A DNA stretch of 64,000 nucleotides from a virus. Shown piece after piece: positions 15,334-23,420 of this stretch; position 1 is the first letter of the stretch; every line of letters starts with the position of its first letter. The position numbers and the translations under genes were made by a program. The DNA is taken from positions 186,001 through 250,000 of IMG/VR virus record IMGVR_UViG_3300042922_000643. One strand, written 5' to 3'. The notes under the pieces were generated by a model that did no database searches, was not told the DNA's origin, and saw only the letters and a program-made list of their open reading frames with translations.

Positions 15334-15735
15334 ATGCAATTTAGATATCCCATAACTAGTAAGACTATGATTATTACTGTGACTGAAGGTATCCTTGATA
15401 TCTCCTTTCTGAACTATTATGCTGAAATGCAGAGTAAAGCTTCTGTCTCTGATCTACATAGTATTATTGTGTTCCTTGAGTGTGTAGACTATCTTAAAGA
15501 TAAGGACTATACAAAGGAACTGGTTACGGATGCTGATGGGTATATTGTTCTCTATAGAGCTAAGGATGCAATATGGGCTCAATTTAAGATTGGTAAGCAT
15601 AGTGGGAAGTATGTCTGTGTCTATACGTATAATCCTTCTTATATAGGAGAGGGTTATATACAATATACTCCTGAATATCCTATGGAACAGAAGGTATTCC
15701 CGCCGCAGCCACCTAAGGAGGATAATCATGGATAA
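15334..15735 (+). CDS. hypothetical protein, 133 aa
   Basis: ATG 15334 behind AAAGGAGGT. First gene of the operon after the palindrome. Helix containing SDLHSIIVFLECVDYLKDKD, then beta strands and a C-terminal EQKVFPPQPPKEDNHG. The end resembles that of the 140-aa product at 16246 (VEVFPPQPKGEV), so the two are distant paralogues. Function unknown. Confidence 0.75.
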   Translation: MQFRYPITSKTMIITVTEGILDISFLNYYAEMQSKASVSDLHSIIVFLECVDYLKDKDYTKELVTDADGYIVLYRAKDAIWAQFKIGKHSGKYVCVYTYNPSYIGEGYIQYTPEYPMEQKVFPPQPPKEDNHG

Positions 15736-15874
15736 GAAGGAAATTCTGAGTAAGATCAAGTTGTTGCTGGGTAGCGAGCATCTTATTGACGATATCGATG
15801 ATGATGTTCTTGGTGTAGATCTTGTCATTTATTCAGGAGGGAAGGTATTTATACTCAATCTGAAGGAGGCGTAA
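15728..15874 (+). CDS. small acidic protein, 48 aa
   Basis: ATG 15728 overlaps the previous gene by 8 nt, with SD AAGGAGGATAATC. Product begins MDKKEILSKIKLLLGSEHLI, has an acidic DDIDDDV and ends in an AGGAGGCGTAA that serves the next gene. No domain recognised. Confidence 0.65.
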   Translation: MDKKEILSKIKLLLGSEHLIDDIDDDVLGVDLVIYSGGKVFILNLKEA

Positions 15875-15876
15875 GT

Positions 15877-16221
15877 ATGCGTGAGTTAACCAAGGTTGAA
15901 GGTTTGGTCTTGTATGATATCAGTACTCGCTATGATGTAATGGGTATCCGTACTGAGGATCATTGTACACGTTTTACTGATGTAGTAGATACGCTTAAAG
16001 AAGAAGGGCATGTGTATTCGGATGCCGCGACCATTTTGAATGAGCTTATTGAATTGGGCCTTATTGTTCTCGACGATCACATGCCGCTGTATTCCCCGAC
16101 CAAAGCAGGGAATAAGTACTGTGATGATATGATGGGATATTCGAACAATGAACCTGCCTATACGTGTTTATGCCGCGGGGCCAATTTCTGCATTCAGTGT
16201 AATCCGAAACAGTTTATGTAG
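15877..16221 (+). CDS. winged-helix-like protein with C-terminal CxC/CxxC, 114 aa
   Basis: ATG 15877 behind AAGGAGGCG. The middle (TILNELIELGLIVLDD, then HMPLYSPTKAG) resembles the recognition helix and wing of small winged-helix proteins. The end has CLCRGANFCIQC, a possible zinc knuckle. A DNA-binding regulator is plausible, not proven. Confidence 0.65.
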   Translation: MRELTKVEGLVLYDISTRYDVMGIRTEDHCTRFTDVVDTLKEEGHVYSDAATILNELIELGLIVLDDHMPLYSPTKAGNKYCDDMMGYSNNEPAYTCLCRGANFCIQCNPKQFM

Positions 16222-16245
16222 GACATACATAAGGGAGGGTACATA

Positions 16246-16668
16246 ATGTCCATTCTGATGAAGAAGGATAACACAGGTTACAATAGTGTAATCCTGAATG
16301 AGTTTGGGTTAGTGCTGAATCAAGTAACGTATATCCCTGAGAATGAACGGGATATGTATGACGGCGAAGAAGAAATGATAAGACAGGTTGGTGTACGTTA
16401 CGAGGACCTGAATACGACTATTGCTGTACTCTCTGCTTTGCGTAATGCTAACGCTTTGGGATTAGAGGTTAAGGGCCTCTTCCTCCATAGGTATGATGAT
16501 GTCAATCATATTGTTACTCCTAGAGGAGATGACTATGTGGTTATTCATCGTATGCCTTTTCTTCCTACTATGGATATGTATCCTAATAGTGCTGGATATG
16601 CTGTTAGTTCTATTCATAAGGATATAAAGGTAGAGGTATTCCCGCCGCAACCAAAAGGGGAGGTGTAG
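16246..16668 (+). CDS. helix-plus-strand paralogue family, 140 aa
   Basis: ATG 16246 behind GGGAGGGT. Shares with the products at 16670, 19814, 27468 and 30598 a central helix of the form DLxxxIAxLSAxxNAxxLG followed by a beta segment with an aromatic patch. Ends VEVFPPQPKGEV. Function unknown; part of an expanded family in this genome. Confidence 0.72.
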   Translation: MSILMKKDNTGYNSVILNEFGLVLNQVTYIPENERDMYDGEEEMIRQVGVRYEDLNTTIAVLSALRNANALGLEVKGLFLHRYDDVNHIVTPRGDDYVVIHRMPFLPTMDMYPNSAGYAVSSIHKDIKVEVFPPQPKGEV

Positions 16669-16669
16669 T

Positions 16670-17248
16670 ATGACCATTGAACTGCACAAGCTTGAGGTGG
16701 AACCTCTGGTCGGCGGCGTGTTGATCACCGAGCTGGGGTCTGGTAAATATGGTGATGAAGACGAAACGGTAGCTGTATATCAGAAAGATATTGATAACCT
16801 TGTCGTTGTTCTGCACGCTTATAGCAATATGCTTAAGTTCGGTATGGATATGAGTTTGGAACTTAAGGTATATCAAGAATACATTGTTGTTAACTACCTT
16901 GGTTCTGCCTATACGATTGTTGGTTATCTCTCTGTAGATACGTATAGCTCCCGTACATCCAACTCTCTTAAGTGTATAGGCGAGAGCATGTTCATAAAAG
17001 AAGGTCTGAAGAGTCTCCCGCAGCAGTCTACTGTTTCCAATTATGATGATCTGCAAGTAGGCTGGCATGTCGATATCGTAGATAAGGAGCATGGATTCTT
17101 TAATCGTTTGGGCCAGATTGTCGGTACCCGTGATGATAAGAGAAAATTCATGGTGTTCTTTGAATCAAACGTCTGCCAACCTACGGATATAACACTAGAG
17201 TTTCGTCGTGATCAGATTAAGCGTAGAGTCATGAGGGGAGAAGTGTAA
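16670..17248 (+). CDS. helix-plus-strand family protein fused to SH3-like domain, 192 aa
   Basis: ATG 16670 behind GGGGAGGTG. Residues 1-125 match the family of the preceding gene (DIDNLVVVLHAYSNMLKFGM helix). The C-terminal 65 residues read as a KOW/SH3-like barrel (LQVGWHVDIVDKEHGFFNRL, then GQIVGTRDDKRKFMVFFE). A fusion of two of the window's recurrent modules. Confidence 0.7.
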   Translation: MTIELHKLEVEPLVGGVLITELGSGKYGDEDETVAVYQKDIDNLVVVLHAYSNMLKFGMDMSLELKVYQEYIVVNYLGSAYTIVGYLSVDTYSSRTSNSLKCIGESMFIKEGLKSLPQQSTVSNYDDLQVGWHVDIVDKEHGFFNRLGQIVGTRDDKRKFMVFFESNVCQPTDITLEFRRDQIKRRVMRGEV

Positions 17249-17250
17249 CA

Positions 17251-17616
17251 GTGAAGTATCTTATGCTATTATCATTATTAATATCTGTCCCTGGCTGGGT
17301 TGCTTATCTCTGTGGTAAGCGTAATAGAGACTGGATGTGGATGAGCTGGTTCATCACGGGTATACTGATCTTCGCTATCTCTATTGGCTGGTTAATCGGC
17401 TACGATGTTAGCAGAGATAACTATAGGGAATATCAGGCTCTTCAGAGTACGATTACCATGGTGAGGGAACGCGGCGCTTCTGATATCGAAGAAGCTACGT
17501 TTATCCCTATGATCATGGACGCGAATTCATCTTTGGCTCATGCAAAGCGTGTGAGTAATACAATATTCCAAGACATGATCATGGATAAGTATGCTGACTG
17601 TGATTATCTGAAATGA
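17251..17616 (+). CDS. membrane protein, 121 aa
   Basis: GTG 17251 behind GGGGAGAAGTG. Two membrane segments: residues 3-21 (YLMLLSLLISVPGWVAYLC) and about 30-52 (WFITGILIFAISIGWLIGY), then a soluble helical C-terminus. No family recognised. Confidence 0.72.
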   Translation: MKYLMLLSLLISVPGWVAYLCGKRNRDWMWMSWFITGILIFAISIGWLIGYDVSRDNYREYQALQSTITMVRERGASDIEEATFIPMIMDANSSLAHAKRVSNTIFQDMIMDKYADCDYLK

Positions 17617-17625
17617 GGTATTGTT

Positions 17626-17853
17626 ATGAAACCTGAACAAGCGGCAATTCGTCGTCAACACAGTCGTAACATGGCTACACTTATTGCCGTACTTGATGAG
17701 TATTCTGCCTACAATCTTGATAAAGTAGCAGGTAATGATTGCTATCGAGTTGTAGTTCATAGCCAGTACGGACTTGGATCTCCAGAGCTGGTTGGTTCTC
17801 CCGAAGAAATTATAGAAAAATTGGCTGTCATGAGGCGAATTCGTTTTAGGTAA
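17626..17853 (+). CDS. small protein, paralogue of the 189-aa C-terminal domain, 75 aa
   Basis: ATG 17626. The sequence from LIAVLDEYSAYNLDKV through YRVVVHSQYGLGSPELVGS to AVMRRIRFR is repeated as the C-terminal domain of the viroplasmin fusion at 18687. That shows the module exists both alone and fused. Function unknown. Confidence 0.72.
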   Translation: MKPEQAAIRRQHSRNMATLIAVLDEYSAYNLDKVAGNDCYRVVVHSQYGLGSPELVGSPEEIIEKLAVMRRIRFR

Positions 17854-17884
17854 ACCGCCAACTATTTGAAAGGAGCGTTGTCTT

Positions 17885-18049
17885 ATGCAACCTGTATTAG
17901 AAACGCCGAAGAAAGAACATGACTGGAAGCCTGGGCATTCCAAAGGGTATTCTCTGGGTTGCTCCCGATGTGGTATTACTACATCGATTCAATCTCCGAT
18001 ATGGAATACTGTAATTCACAGCGAATGTAAGCCTGAAGTGCAGCTATGA
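17885..18049 (+). CDS. small zinc-ribbon-like protein, 54 aa
   Basis: ATG 17885 behind GAAAGGAGCG. Contains GYSLGCSRCGIT and a distal HSEC, i.e. C-x2-C plus H/C, compatible with one zinc site. The stop overlaps the start of the next gene. Confidence 0.6.
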   Translation: MQPVLETPKKEHDWKPGHSKGYSLGCSRCGITTSIQSPIWNTVIHSECKPEVQL

Positions 18050-18216
18050 TGGGATTTTCTTCCTGGCGACTTTACAGACCAGATGGAGCTGATAGTGAGC
18101 GGATACGTTCCCTATGTGCTCGTGAATTTCTGAAGTCATTCCGCAAAGACGATCATACTGTAATCATTACTGTCTCTAAGGATGGTTTATTTGTTACTCT
18201 TGTGGAAGGAGTATAA
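18046..18216 (+). CDS. small hypothetical protein, 56 aa
   Basis: ATG 18046 overlaps the stop of the previous gene (ATGA). Product: helix rich in Arg (SERIRSLCAREFLKSFRKDD) followed by two beta strands (HTVIITVSKDGLFVTLVEGV). Ends with GGAAGGAG serving the next gene. No domain recognised. Confidence 0.6.
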   Translation: MMGFSSWRLYRPDGADSERIRSLCAREFLKSFRKDDHTVIITVSKDGLFVTLVEGV

Positions 18217-18218
18217 CT

Positions 18219-18671
18219 ATGACTATAGACTTGTTTGAAGATAGGTGGAATTCTCTTTCTATTAGTAAGGAGACTACCTACAAGGGTGGTAGCAGCTATG
18301 TTCTTACGGGTGTTACTACAAACGAAGAGAATGACTTTACTTATGAAACAGAAGTTCCTCTTTATCCTCATGAGCTGGGTGAAGTCGTATCTAAGCTTCT
18401 TGTCTACTGTAAAGAACAAGGTATACATGTAGGTTTCCCGCCGACGGTAGGAGAGCCTGTGAGTCAGATTCTTTATGTGACAGCACTTGTACGTATTAAA
18501 GATCCTGAATATCCGTTGTATGGGAAAGAAGGATATGTGTCTTGTCTATCCATACCTTTGGATACAAATAATGAGTACTGTACGGTTGTGTTATTAACTA
18601 CTATGCACGAGGTCATTGTATTAAGATCTCAAGTAGAGGTAATCCCGCCAAAAATAAGCAGCACTATTTGA
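18219..18671 (+). CDS. hypothetical protein, 150 aa
   Basis: ATG 18219 behind GGAAGGAGT. Divergent member of the helix-plus-strand family (HELGEVVSKLLVYCKEQGIH helix) followed by a beta-rich C-terminal half (YPLYGKEGYVSCLSIPLD) that could be a small barrel. Function unknown. Confidence 0.68.
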   Translation: MTIDLFEDRWNSLSISKETTYKGGSSYVLTGVTTNEENDFTYETEVPLYPHELGEVVSKLLVYCKEQGIHVGFPPTVGEPVSQILYVTALVRIKDPEYPLYGKEGYVSCLSIPLDTNNEYCTVVLLTTMHEVIVLRSQVEVIPPKISSTI

Positions 18672-18686
18672 AAGGAGCGTTACATA

Positions 18687-19256
18687 ATGGCAAAGAATAA
18701 TTTTTATGGCGTGAAGGTTGGTGCGGCCCCAGGGGTGTATGAAACTTGGGCTGAGTGCCAGCAACATACCGATGGATATCCTGGCGCAAAGTACCAGGGT
18801 TTTAAGACCCGTGAAGAAGCAGAAGCTTTTGTTGGGATCGCCGCGTCTGCTCCAGAACCTCTACTGGCTACTGCTGTAAGTATCAATGACTCTGTGCAAG
18901 CAGCAATGGATCTCTTTAGTGGCCATCCTGTAAAAGACAATTTGAATCTTAAGCAGGCTCAGGATGTATCCGTGCCTTGGACGCCTGAAGTAGTAGCTGC
19001 TGTGTTTACGCCTAAGGAAATGGAAGAGATGGCTGAGAGTCGGAAGAAGGCACGTGTTTGGCATACGAATAAAGTGTTTGAGCTTATTGCTCTGTGTGAG
19101 CATTACTTTGCTTATGACTGGAATAAAGAAGGCAATGCCGATGGATATCGTGTGACCCTTTATAATGATTATGGCTTAGCTTCGCCCGAGATGACGGGTA
19201 GTGCTAGTGAGATACTGGCTAAAATAGCTATGTTGGAACCTGTCCATTTTAGATAA
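18687..19256 (+). CDS. viroplasmin/RNase H1 N-terminal domain fusion protein, 189 aa
   Basis: Residues 4-52 match the caulimovirus viroplasmin / RNase HI N-terminal domain: FYGVKVGAAPGVYETWAECQ, then GYPGAKYQGFKTREEAEAFV. That domain binds RNA-DNA hybrid or dsRNA. No RNase H catalytic domain follows. Instead there is a linker and a C-terminal module (VFELIALCEHYFAYDWNKEG to the end) paralogous to the 75-aa protein at 17626. Likely an RNA/DNA-hybrid-binding adaptor. ATG 18687 behind GAAAGGAGCG. Confidence 0.82.
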   Translation: MAKNNFYGVKVGAAPGVYETWAECQQHTDGYPGAKYQGFKTREEAEAFVGIAASAPEPLLATAVSINDSVQAAMDLFSGHPVKDNLNLKQAQDVSVPWTPEVVAAVFTPKEMEEMAESRKKARVWHTNKVFELIALCEHYFAYDWNKEGNADGYRVTLYNDYGLASPEMTGSASEILAKIAMLEPVHFR

Positions 19257-19271
19257 GAGGGGGATCGCTTA

Positions 19272-19451
19272 ATGAGAAGAAAACGTAGCTCAGGTCATTA
19301 CGTTTATACACCATTTATGCGTCCTATTATTATTACTGCCAGCGATTGGAATCCCCATAGAGCACATGAAACATTGGCTAGTCTCGTGGATTTATCAGGA
19401 ATGACTTATCATGTAGATGATGCTAATAACTTGCACGTTGTATTAATATAA
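19272..19451 (+). CDS. small basic hypothetical protein, 59 aa
   Basis: ATG 19272 behind GAGGGGGATCG. Begins MRRKRSSGHYVYTPFMRPII; a basic start then an alpha/beta body. Followed directly by a terminator. No family recognised. Confidence 0.6.
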   Translation: MRRKRSSGHYVYTPFMRPIIITASDWNPHRAHETLASLVDLSGMTYHVDDANNLHVVLI

Positions 19452-19459
19452 TGATAATG

Positions 19460-19492
19460 GCCGCCATCCATTCGTGGGTGAGCGGCTTTTTT
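19460..19492 (+). terminator. Rho-independent terminator
   Basis: GCCGC...GCGGC stem followed by TTTTTT. A near-identical stem-loop (CCGCCATCC...GGGTGAGCGG) ends another unit at 21085, so the terminator itself is repeated. Confidence 0.85.
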
Positions 19493-19518
19493 AATGTCTA
19501 TAATAAGGAGGGGTCGAT

Positions 19519-19767
19519 GTGAAAACTGAGAAAGGAATGATCATTAAGATTGGCCCTCACCCTACCATTAATCCAAGTGCTCTAGGTTTAGTATACGTTA
19601 TTACAGAACCTAAAAGTTGGGGCAGCCTGGATACAGGGAAAGTTATTTCAAACCCAAATGGATGGTTAAGTGAAGAAGTAAGGCATGCGTTTGATCCTAA
19701 CTATGATGTTCTTTTGCCTGAAAATAATGAATATTACGCTAAATTTTTTCTAAAGGATGATTCGTAG
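19519..19767 (+). CDS. SH3-like small barrel paralogue, 82 aa
   Basis: GTG start at 19519 overlaps an ATG-TGA (19517-19522), behind AAGGAGGGG. Family pattern: KGMIIKIGPHPTINPSALGL, YVI strand, GKVI, W, then FDPNYDVL and the signature ENNEYYAKFFLKDDS. Close paralogues at 21151 and 21410. The G-x-x-V-x-x-x-x-W layout fits an SH3/KOW-like barrel; ligand unknown. Confidence 0.8.
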   Translation: MKTEKGMIIKIGPHPTINPSALGLVYVITEPKSWGSLDTGKVISNPNGWLSEEVRHAFDPNYDVLLPENNEYYAKFFLKDDS

Positions 19768-19813
19768 TTTCGGAAACCCATGAAAAATAATGAATATGGA
19801 GAGGTTGATGAAA

Positions 19814-20224
19814 ATGAGCACTATTACGGTCAAGGATACGGATAGCGTACGTTTGTCTATCATTGTAAACCAAAAACACATTCTTCTTCAGCAGATGGAG
19901 AAAGAAGAAGAGGATGCTGATTATCTACATAGTTCTATCGATGTGCATGATACTAATCTAGATCATCTGATTGCCGCGCTTTCTGCGATTTCAAATGCTA
20001 AGAAACTGGGCATCGAGATTACGAACCTAATTAATTACCATGGCTATATTTGTCAGGGATTAAGCGAGTTCGGTCAGATCGTTGTTCTTGCTTATGCCCA
20101 GCCCTATATGAAGATGGGTGATTTGGCAAAGTATGAATTGTCTACGGCTTATAGCTATAAGGTGGGGCAAATACTCGACGTGGATTTTGAATACTGGCAT
20201 CTGATTAACGAATTCGCCAAATAA
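19814..20224 (+). CDS. helix-plus-strand paralogue family, 136 aa
   Basis: Start at ATG 19814, 9 nt after GGAGAGG (ATG 19808 also possible). Contains the family helix LDHLIAALSAISNAKKLGIE and a beta segment QIVVLAYAQPYMKMG. Paralogues at 16246, 16670, 27468, 30598. Function unknown. Confidence 0.75.
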   Translation: MSTITVKDTDSVRLSIIVNQKHILLQQMEKEEEDADYLHSSIDVHDTNLDHLIAALSAISNAKKLGIEITNLINYHGYICQGLSEFGQIVVLAYAQPYMKMGDLAKYELSTAYSYKVGQILDVDFEYWHLINEFAK

Positions 20225-20245
20225 TAAAAGAGGGTGAGTTTAAAA

Positions 20246-20335
20246 ATGACACCTTTTCAAGTCTTAGGGGTATTCGCAATAGCGGGTACACTGGGTGGTC
20301 TTGCTGGAATCATTATTCGGCGTTATCAGAAATAG
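20246..20335 (+). CDS. tiny membrane peptide, 29 aa
   Basis: ATG 20246 behind AGAGGGTGAG. One hydrophobic helix (VLGVFAIAGTLGGLAGIII) followed by RRYQK. Typical small phage membrane peptide with a positive-inside end. Confidence 0.55.
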   Translation: MTPFQVLGVFAIAGTLGGLAGIIIRRYQK

Positions 20336-20345
20336 GAGGTGCAGT

Positions 20346-20585
20346 ATGGACACGCCGCTTAAATTAACGATCTATCCGTTTTATGCTGCACCTAAATATA
20401 TTCAAGATCTGAGTCGGAATGGTGGAGATGAGGATCATGTTTACATTATATACCAAGATGACGATAAGATATTTGGAGATCTGGTAGAAGACATTGTCGA
20501 TAAGATGGCGAAATGTGACTATCATCGGTATGAAGAGCTTTACCAAGGTCGTCCTTGTTATATATATATTACAAATCATGGGTAA
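20346..20585 (+). CDS. hypothetical protein, 79 aa
   Basis: Start at ATG 20346 behind AGGAGGTGC. Alpha/beta protein with an acidic GGDEDHVYIIYQDDDKI centre. No domain recognised. Confidence 0.65.
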   Translation: MDTPLKLTIYPFYAAPKYIQDLSRNGGDEDHVYIIYQDDDKIFGDLVEDIVDKMAKCDYHRYEELYQGRPCYIYITNHG

Positions 20586-20597
20586 GGAGGCAAGATA

Positions 20598-21077
20598 ATG
20601 TCTGATTTCTCAGCTCTTACGGGATTTGAAAAGCTGATTGTTAATGCTATGCGTGTAGATTATTCCATTACAACGAAAGAAGCTGAACGTATCGTTCGTA
20701 AATACCTTCTGGTTATTCGAGATATTAACGATACTCAAGATACGCCACTCCTTCAAGCCGCTCGTTATTATGATGCACATAAGTTGAACACTGATCCTTT
20801 AATATGGCTTGAGCGTAATATAAAGATGAGAAAAGCGACCATTCCTGCGTATATTAATACACCTATGACGATTCCGTCGCTGTATAAGGTGTTTGTACTT
20901 GAAATTTCTGTTTATAACTTCAACGAAGTAGCTTATCAATATGAAAAAGAGTTTGAGGAAGAACCTACAGCGTCTGAAATTGTCTTGGCTTGCCAGTATA
21001 TCCGTAATAAATATGGCCCCTATAGGGTATCCGCCACCGTTTTTACACGCTATAACTACAGCGAACAACAAATCTAG
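20598..21077 (+). CDS. hypothetical protein, 159 aa
   Basis: ATG 20598 behind AAGGAGGCA. Largely helical (FEKLIVNAMRVDYSITTKEA; IPSLYKVFVLEISVYNFNEV). The ending EEEPTASEIVLACQYIRNKY is amphipathic. Followed by a terminator. Family unknown. Confidence 0.75.
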   Translation: MSDFSALTGFEKLIVNAMRVDYSITTKEAERIVRKYLLVIRDINDTQDTPLLQAARYYDAHKLNTDPLIWLERNIKMRKATIPAYINTPMTIPSLYKVFVLEISVYNFNEVAYQYEKEFEEEPTASEIVLACQYIRNKYGPYRVSATVFTRYNYSEQQI

Positions 21078-21084
21078 GGAGCCT

Positions 21085-21114
21085 GCCGCCATCCAATCGG
21101 GTGAGCGGTTTTTT
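21085..21114 (+). terminator. Rho-independent terminator
   Basis: CCGC...GCGG stem with a loop resembling the 19460 terminator, then TTTTTT. Confidence 0.85.
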
Positions 21115-21150
21115 CTATGTAGACTCATCAAAACCAAGGAGGTGCTAGTT

Positions 21151-21426
21151 ATGTCAATTGAAATAGGTAGCATTGTCCGTCTAGGTGAAAATCCTTCTGT
21201 GTATGAAACAGCATGGGGTCTAATTTTTGTCATTGAAAATTTTAAAGAAGAAGATACTGTTATTCAAGTTCATGGTCACATTTTAAAATCTCCTGGCGGT
21301 TGGTGGGGGTATATGAATGAGATCAGTCACGAATTTAATCCAGAGTATGATACTATAATGAAGGCTGATAACATCCAGCTGCTATCTCTCCTAGAGGAGG
21401 AGGATGAGTATGGAGATAAAGATTAA
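21151..21426 (+). CDS. SH3-like small barrel paralogue, 91 aa
   Basis: Start at ATG 21151 behind AAGGAGGTG; a longer frame upstream crosses the terminator. Shares IVRLGENPSVYETAWGLIFV, GGWWG, FNPEYDTIM and the tail DNIQLLSLLEEEDE with the 19519 and 21410 products. Overlaps the next start. Confidence 0.8.
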   Translation: MSIEIGSIVRLGENPSVYETAWGLIFVIENFKEEDTVIQVHGHILKSPGGWWGYMNEISHEFNPEYDTIMKADNIQLLSLLEEEDEYGDKD

Positions 21427-21676
21427 AAAAGGCATGATTATTCAAATCGGGCAAAAGCCTAGTGTAGATAAATCTGCTCAAGGCTTGATCTATGAAGTTG
21501 TAGATGTCATGTCTACTTCGGGTAAAAGTACACGAACTTATGGAAAAGTTACTCATGATCCAGGTCATTGGGGAATGAGTGATGTTAGGCATACATTTGA
21601 CCCTGAATATGATAGTATTGTCACCTTTTCCAATGAACATGCTGTTACGTTTCTCAAAGATCAAGATGAGGGGTGA
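21410..21676 (+). CDS. SH3-like small barrel paralogue, 88 aa
   Basis: Start at ATG 21410 (ATG 21404 possible) just after GAGGAGGAGG, inside the end of the previous gene. Same layout: KGMIIQIGQKPSVDKSAQGL, GKVTHDPGHWG, FDPEYDSIV, SNEHAVTFLKDQDEG. Third copy of the 19519-type protein. Confidence 0.8.
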   Translation: MEIKIKKGMIIQIGQKPSVDKSAQGLIYEVVDVMSTSGKSTRTYGKVTHDPGHWGMSDVRHTFDPEYDSIVTFSNEHAVTFLKDQDEG

Positions 21677-21682
21677 TTACTT

Positions 21683-21874
21683 ATGCAGTATATTTACAAT
21701 AGTTTAATCTTTGCACTATTACTCATAATCTCTCTTGTCATTTTTGCGGCTCCATTGTGTCTTTCCTTGCTAATTTTTGCAAATATAGTATGGCCTCATT
21801 TCATTGCTGCATTCATTGGATTCGTTCTAATGGTTGCATTTATCCAATTCTCTGTTGAACTTGAGCTTTTTTAA
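21683..21874 (+). CDS. two-segment membrane protein, 63 aa
   Basis: ATG 21683 behind GAGGGGTG. Two hydrophobic helices (LIFALLLIISLVIFAAPLCL; FIAAFIGFVLMVAFIQFSVE) with almost no soluble part. Holin-like in size but no other lysis gene is nearby, so no function assigned. Confidence 0.68.
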   Translation: MQYIYNSLIFALLLIISLVIFAAPLCLSLLIFANIVWPHFIAAFIGFVLMVAFIQFSVELELF

Positions 21875-21891
21875 TTAAAGGAGGAGTTAAG

Positions 21892-22404
21892 ATGAAGAGC
21901 AAGGCTACAGGTATTACGCTGAGTGATCAGATGCTGAGGGAGTTTGGCGTAGAGAAAATGAGTATCTGTGAAAGTAGCGATGGGAACCACATGATTCCTG
22001 AGGATGCAGATGTTGTTGTATTCGGCGAGCTGAAGAATTTGGAGAAGGATATCCCTGTTCGGATTAACTATTTAACCAGCTTGATCAATGCGAAAGCTGC
22101 CTATGGTTCAGAACAGGCTGGTGGATACTTGCGCGGAAAGCGAGATGCCTATCAGGAAATCATGGCTGTCCTTGTTCCTGGAGAAATGGACAGGGGTAAT
22201 GCTGATATTCTATTGGAAGCTGCGGCTCGTCATGAGCGAGTAGCTAAGGCTAAAGCTGCTATTCATACTGCCATTCGTGTAGACGAGGATCAATATCGTC
22301 ATGTATCCATGGAAAAGCTTAGAGATGCAGTGGACGGCCTGGATGAGCTTACGCTGCGTGAACTGGTATTGGATCATGTCTATCGTGGTGGATCATTTAA
22401 TTAA
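21892..22404 (+). CDS. hypothetical protein, 170 aa
   Basis: ATG 21892 behind AAAGGAGGAG. All-helical, acidic (LREFGVEKMSICESSDGNHM; ADILLEAAARHERVAKAKAA). The C-terminal helix pair ELTLRELVLDHVYRGGSFN looks like a partner-binding segment. No family recognised. Confidence 0.75.
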   Translation: MKSKATGITLSDQMLREFGVEKMSICESSDGNHMIPEDADVVVFGELKNLEKDIPVRINYLTSLINAKAAYGSEQAGGYLRGKRDAYQEIMAVLVPGEMDRGNADILLEAAARHERVAKAKAAIHTAIRVDEDQYRHVSMEKLRDAVDGLDELTLRELVLDHVYRGGSFN

Positions 22405-22440
22405 TGTCGAATAGCAAAAATAGAAAGGTGGTACATATTA

Positions 22441-22788
22441 ATGGAATTATTACGTAGATTGGATACGGCATTGGCTTTGATTGAGAGCATGACAGATACG
22501 GTGAACGATGCGGAGCCTGCGCAGGAAAAGATTAAACGGGCTATTGAAATGGCCAGATCTGCACGGTGGGAAAATGGCGTATTGCTGACTTCTTATTTGT
22601 ATAAAGATGATGTGGAGGAATCCATCCTTAATGGTTTTGTAATCACTTTCAAAAGCGGATATTTTTATGTACGTCATCCGTCGTATCCCGATATCAGTTT
22701 GCTGGTCGTTAGAGAAATGGAAGACGTAGAAGAGTACTGTACGGAAAAGAAATTTGAAGAAGCAACAAAATTCCTGCTCGAAGGTTAA
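22441..22788 (+). CDS. hypothetical protein, 115 aa
   Basis: ATG 22441 behind AAAGGTGG. Begins with a helical segment (ELLRRLDTALALIESMTDTV), then a small beta region and an acidic end (VEEYCTEKKFEEATKFLLEG). Followed by a terminator. Confidence 0.72.
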   Translation: MELLRRLDTALALIESMTDTVNDAEPAQEKIKRAIEMARSARWENGVLLTSYLYKDDVEESILNGFVITFKSGYFYVRHPSYPDISLLVVREMEDVEEYCTEKKFEEATKFLLEG

Positions 22789-22795
22789 ATACAGG

Positions 22796-22831
22796 GCCTT
22801 ACGTAGTTAACAGCTGCGTAGGGCTTTTTTT
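22796..22831 (+). terminator. Rho-independent terminator
   Basis: GCCTTACG-containing stem pairs with CGTAGGGC, followed by TTTTTTT. Confidence 0.85.
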
Positions 22832-22859
22832 ATGTTAATATACTTAAGGAGGATGATGT

Positions 22860-23123
22860 ATGAAAAAAGCTCTTTTCTTCTTCTCTTTAGTTACACTTCT
22901 TGTTGCTTGTAGCAGTGATTCTGTCGAAAGCAAGGGAACTCCAAACGGTTTCGAGTCAATCACCTATGATGAGATCAATGGTAAGGTTGTCATTATGATG
23001 CGTAACGTCCAAACAGGATGTTATTACGTATTCACTTCGAGTATGTCTACTTCTGGCATGGCTGTTGCACAAATGTACGTACCTGATACAATGACGGGCG
23101 ATCCTGAGCCTTATTGTGATTAA
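22860..23123 (+). CDS. small lipoprotein, 87 aa
   Basis: ATG 22860 behind AAGGAGGATG. A lipoprotein signal peptide: MKKALFFFSLVTLLVAC with the lipobox LVAC and Cys17, then Ser/Asp. The mature part (VVIMMRNVQTGCYYVFTSS) resembles small DUF6440-like domains found in Firmicute lipoproteins and phages. Predicted to be anchored on the outer face of the host membrane, where it could act in superinfection exclusion; that is inferred from location only. Confidence 0.85.
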   Translation: MKKALFFFSLVTLLVACSSDSVESKGTPNGFESITYDEINGKVVIMMRNVQTGCYYVFTSSMSTSGMAVAQMYVPDTMTGDPEPYCD

Positions 23124-23141
23124 AAGAAAGGAGTGATTAAA

Positions 23142-23420
23142 GTGAGTATGTCCACCCATATTTACGGTATTAAACCCGCTGACCAAAAGTTTGCGGATAT
23201 GAAGCTAGTCTGGGATACTTGCGAAAAAATGGGGATTTCTCCGCCGCAAGAAGTTTGGGAATTCTTCGGTAAAGAAGAACCTGACCCAGCGGGTGTTATC
23301 ACGGAACTTCCCGCGGAATGTATCACGCCAATTGAAGAAGAATTCAGAGAAGGGTGCTACATCGATATTCGGAAATTGCCACTTGACGTGAAGATCATTA
23401 AGTTTGTAAATAGCTACTAG
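23142..23420 (+). CDS. hypothetical protein, 92 aa
   Basis: Start taken as GTG 23142, 8 nt after GGAG (ATG 23148 also fits). Product SMSTHIYGIKPADQKFADMK, then a helical middle with PPQEVWEFFG and a C-terminal REGCYIDIRKLPLDVKIIKF. A similar HxYGxKPxDxxFxKM start occurs in small phage proteins, but I cannot name the family. Confidence 0.68.
   Translation: MSMSTHIYGIKPADQKFADMKLVWDTCEKMGISPPQEVWEFFGKEEPDPAGVITELPAECITPIEEEFREGCYIDIRKLPLDVKIIKFVNSY

Noticed and set aside
21683-21874. Holin
   Set aside because: Two membrane helices only; no endolysin or other lysis gene in the neighbourhood.
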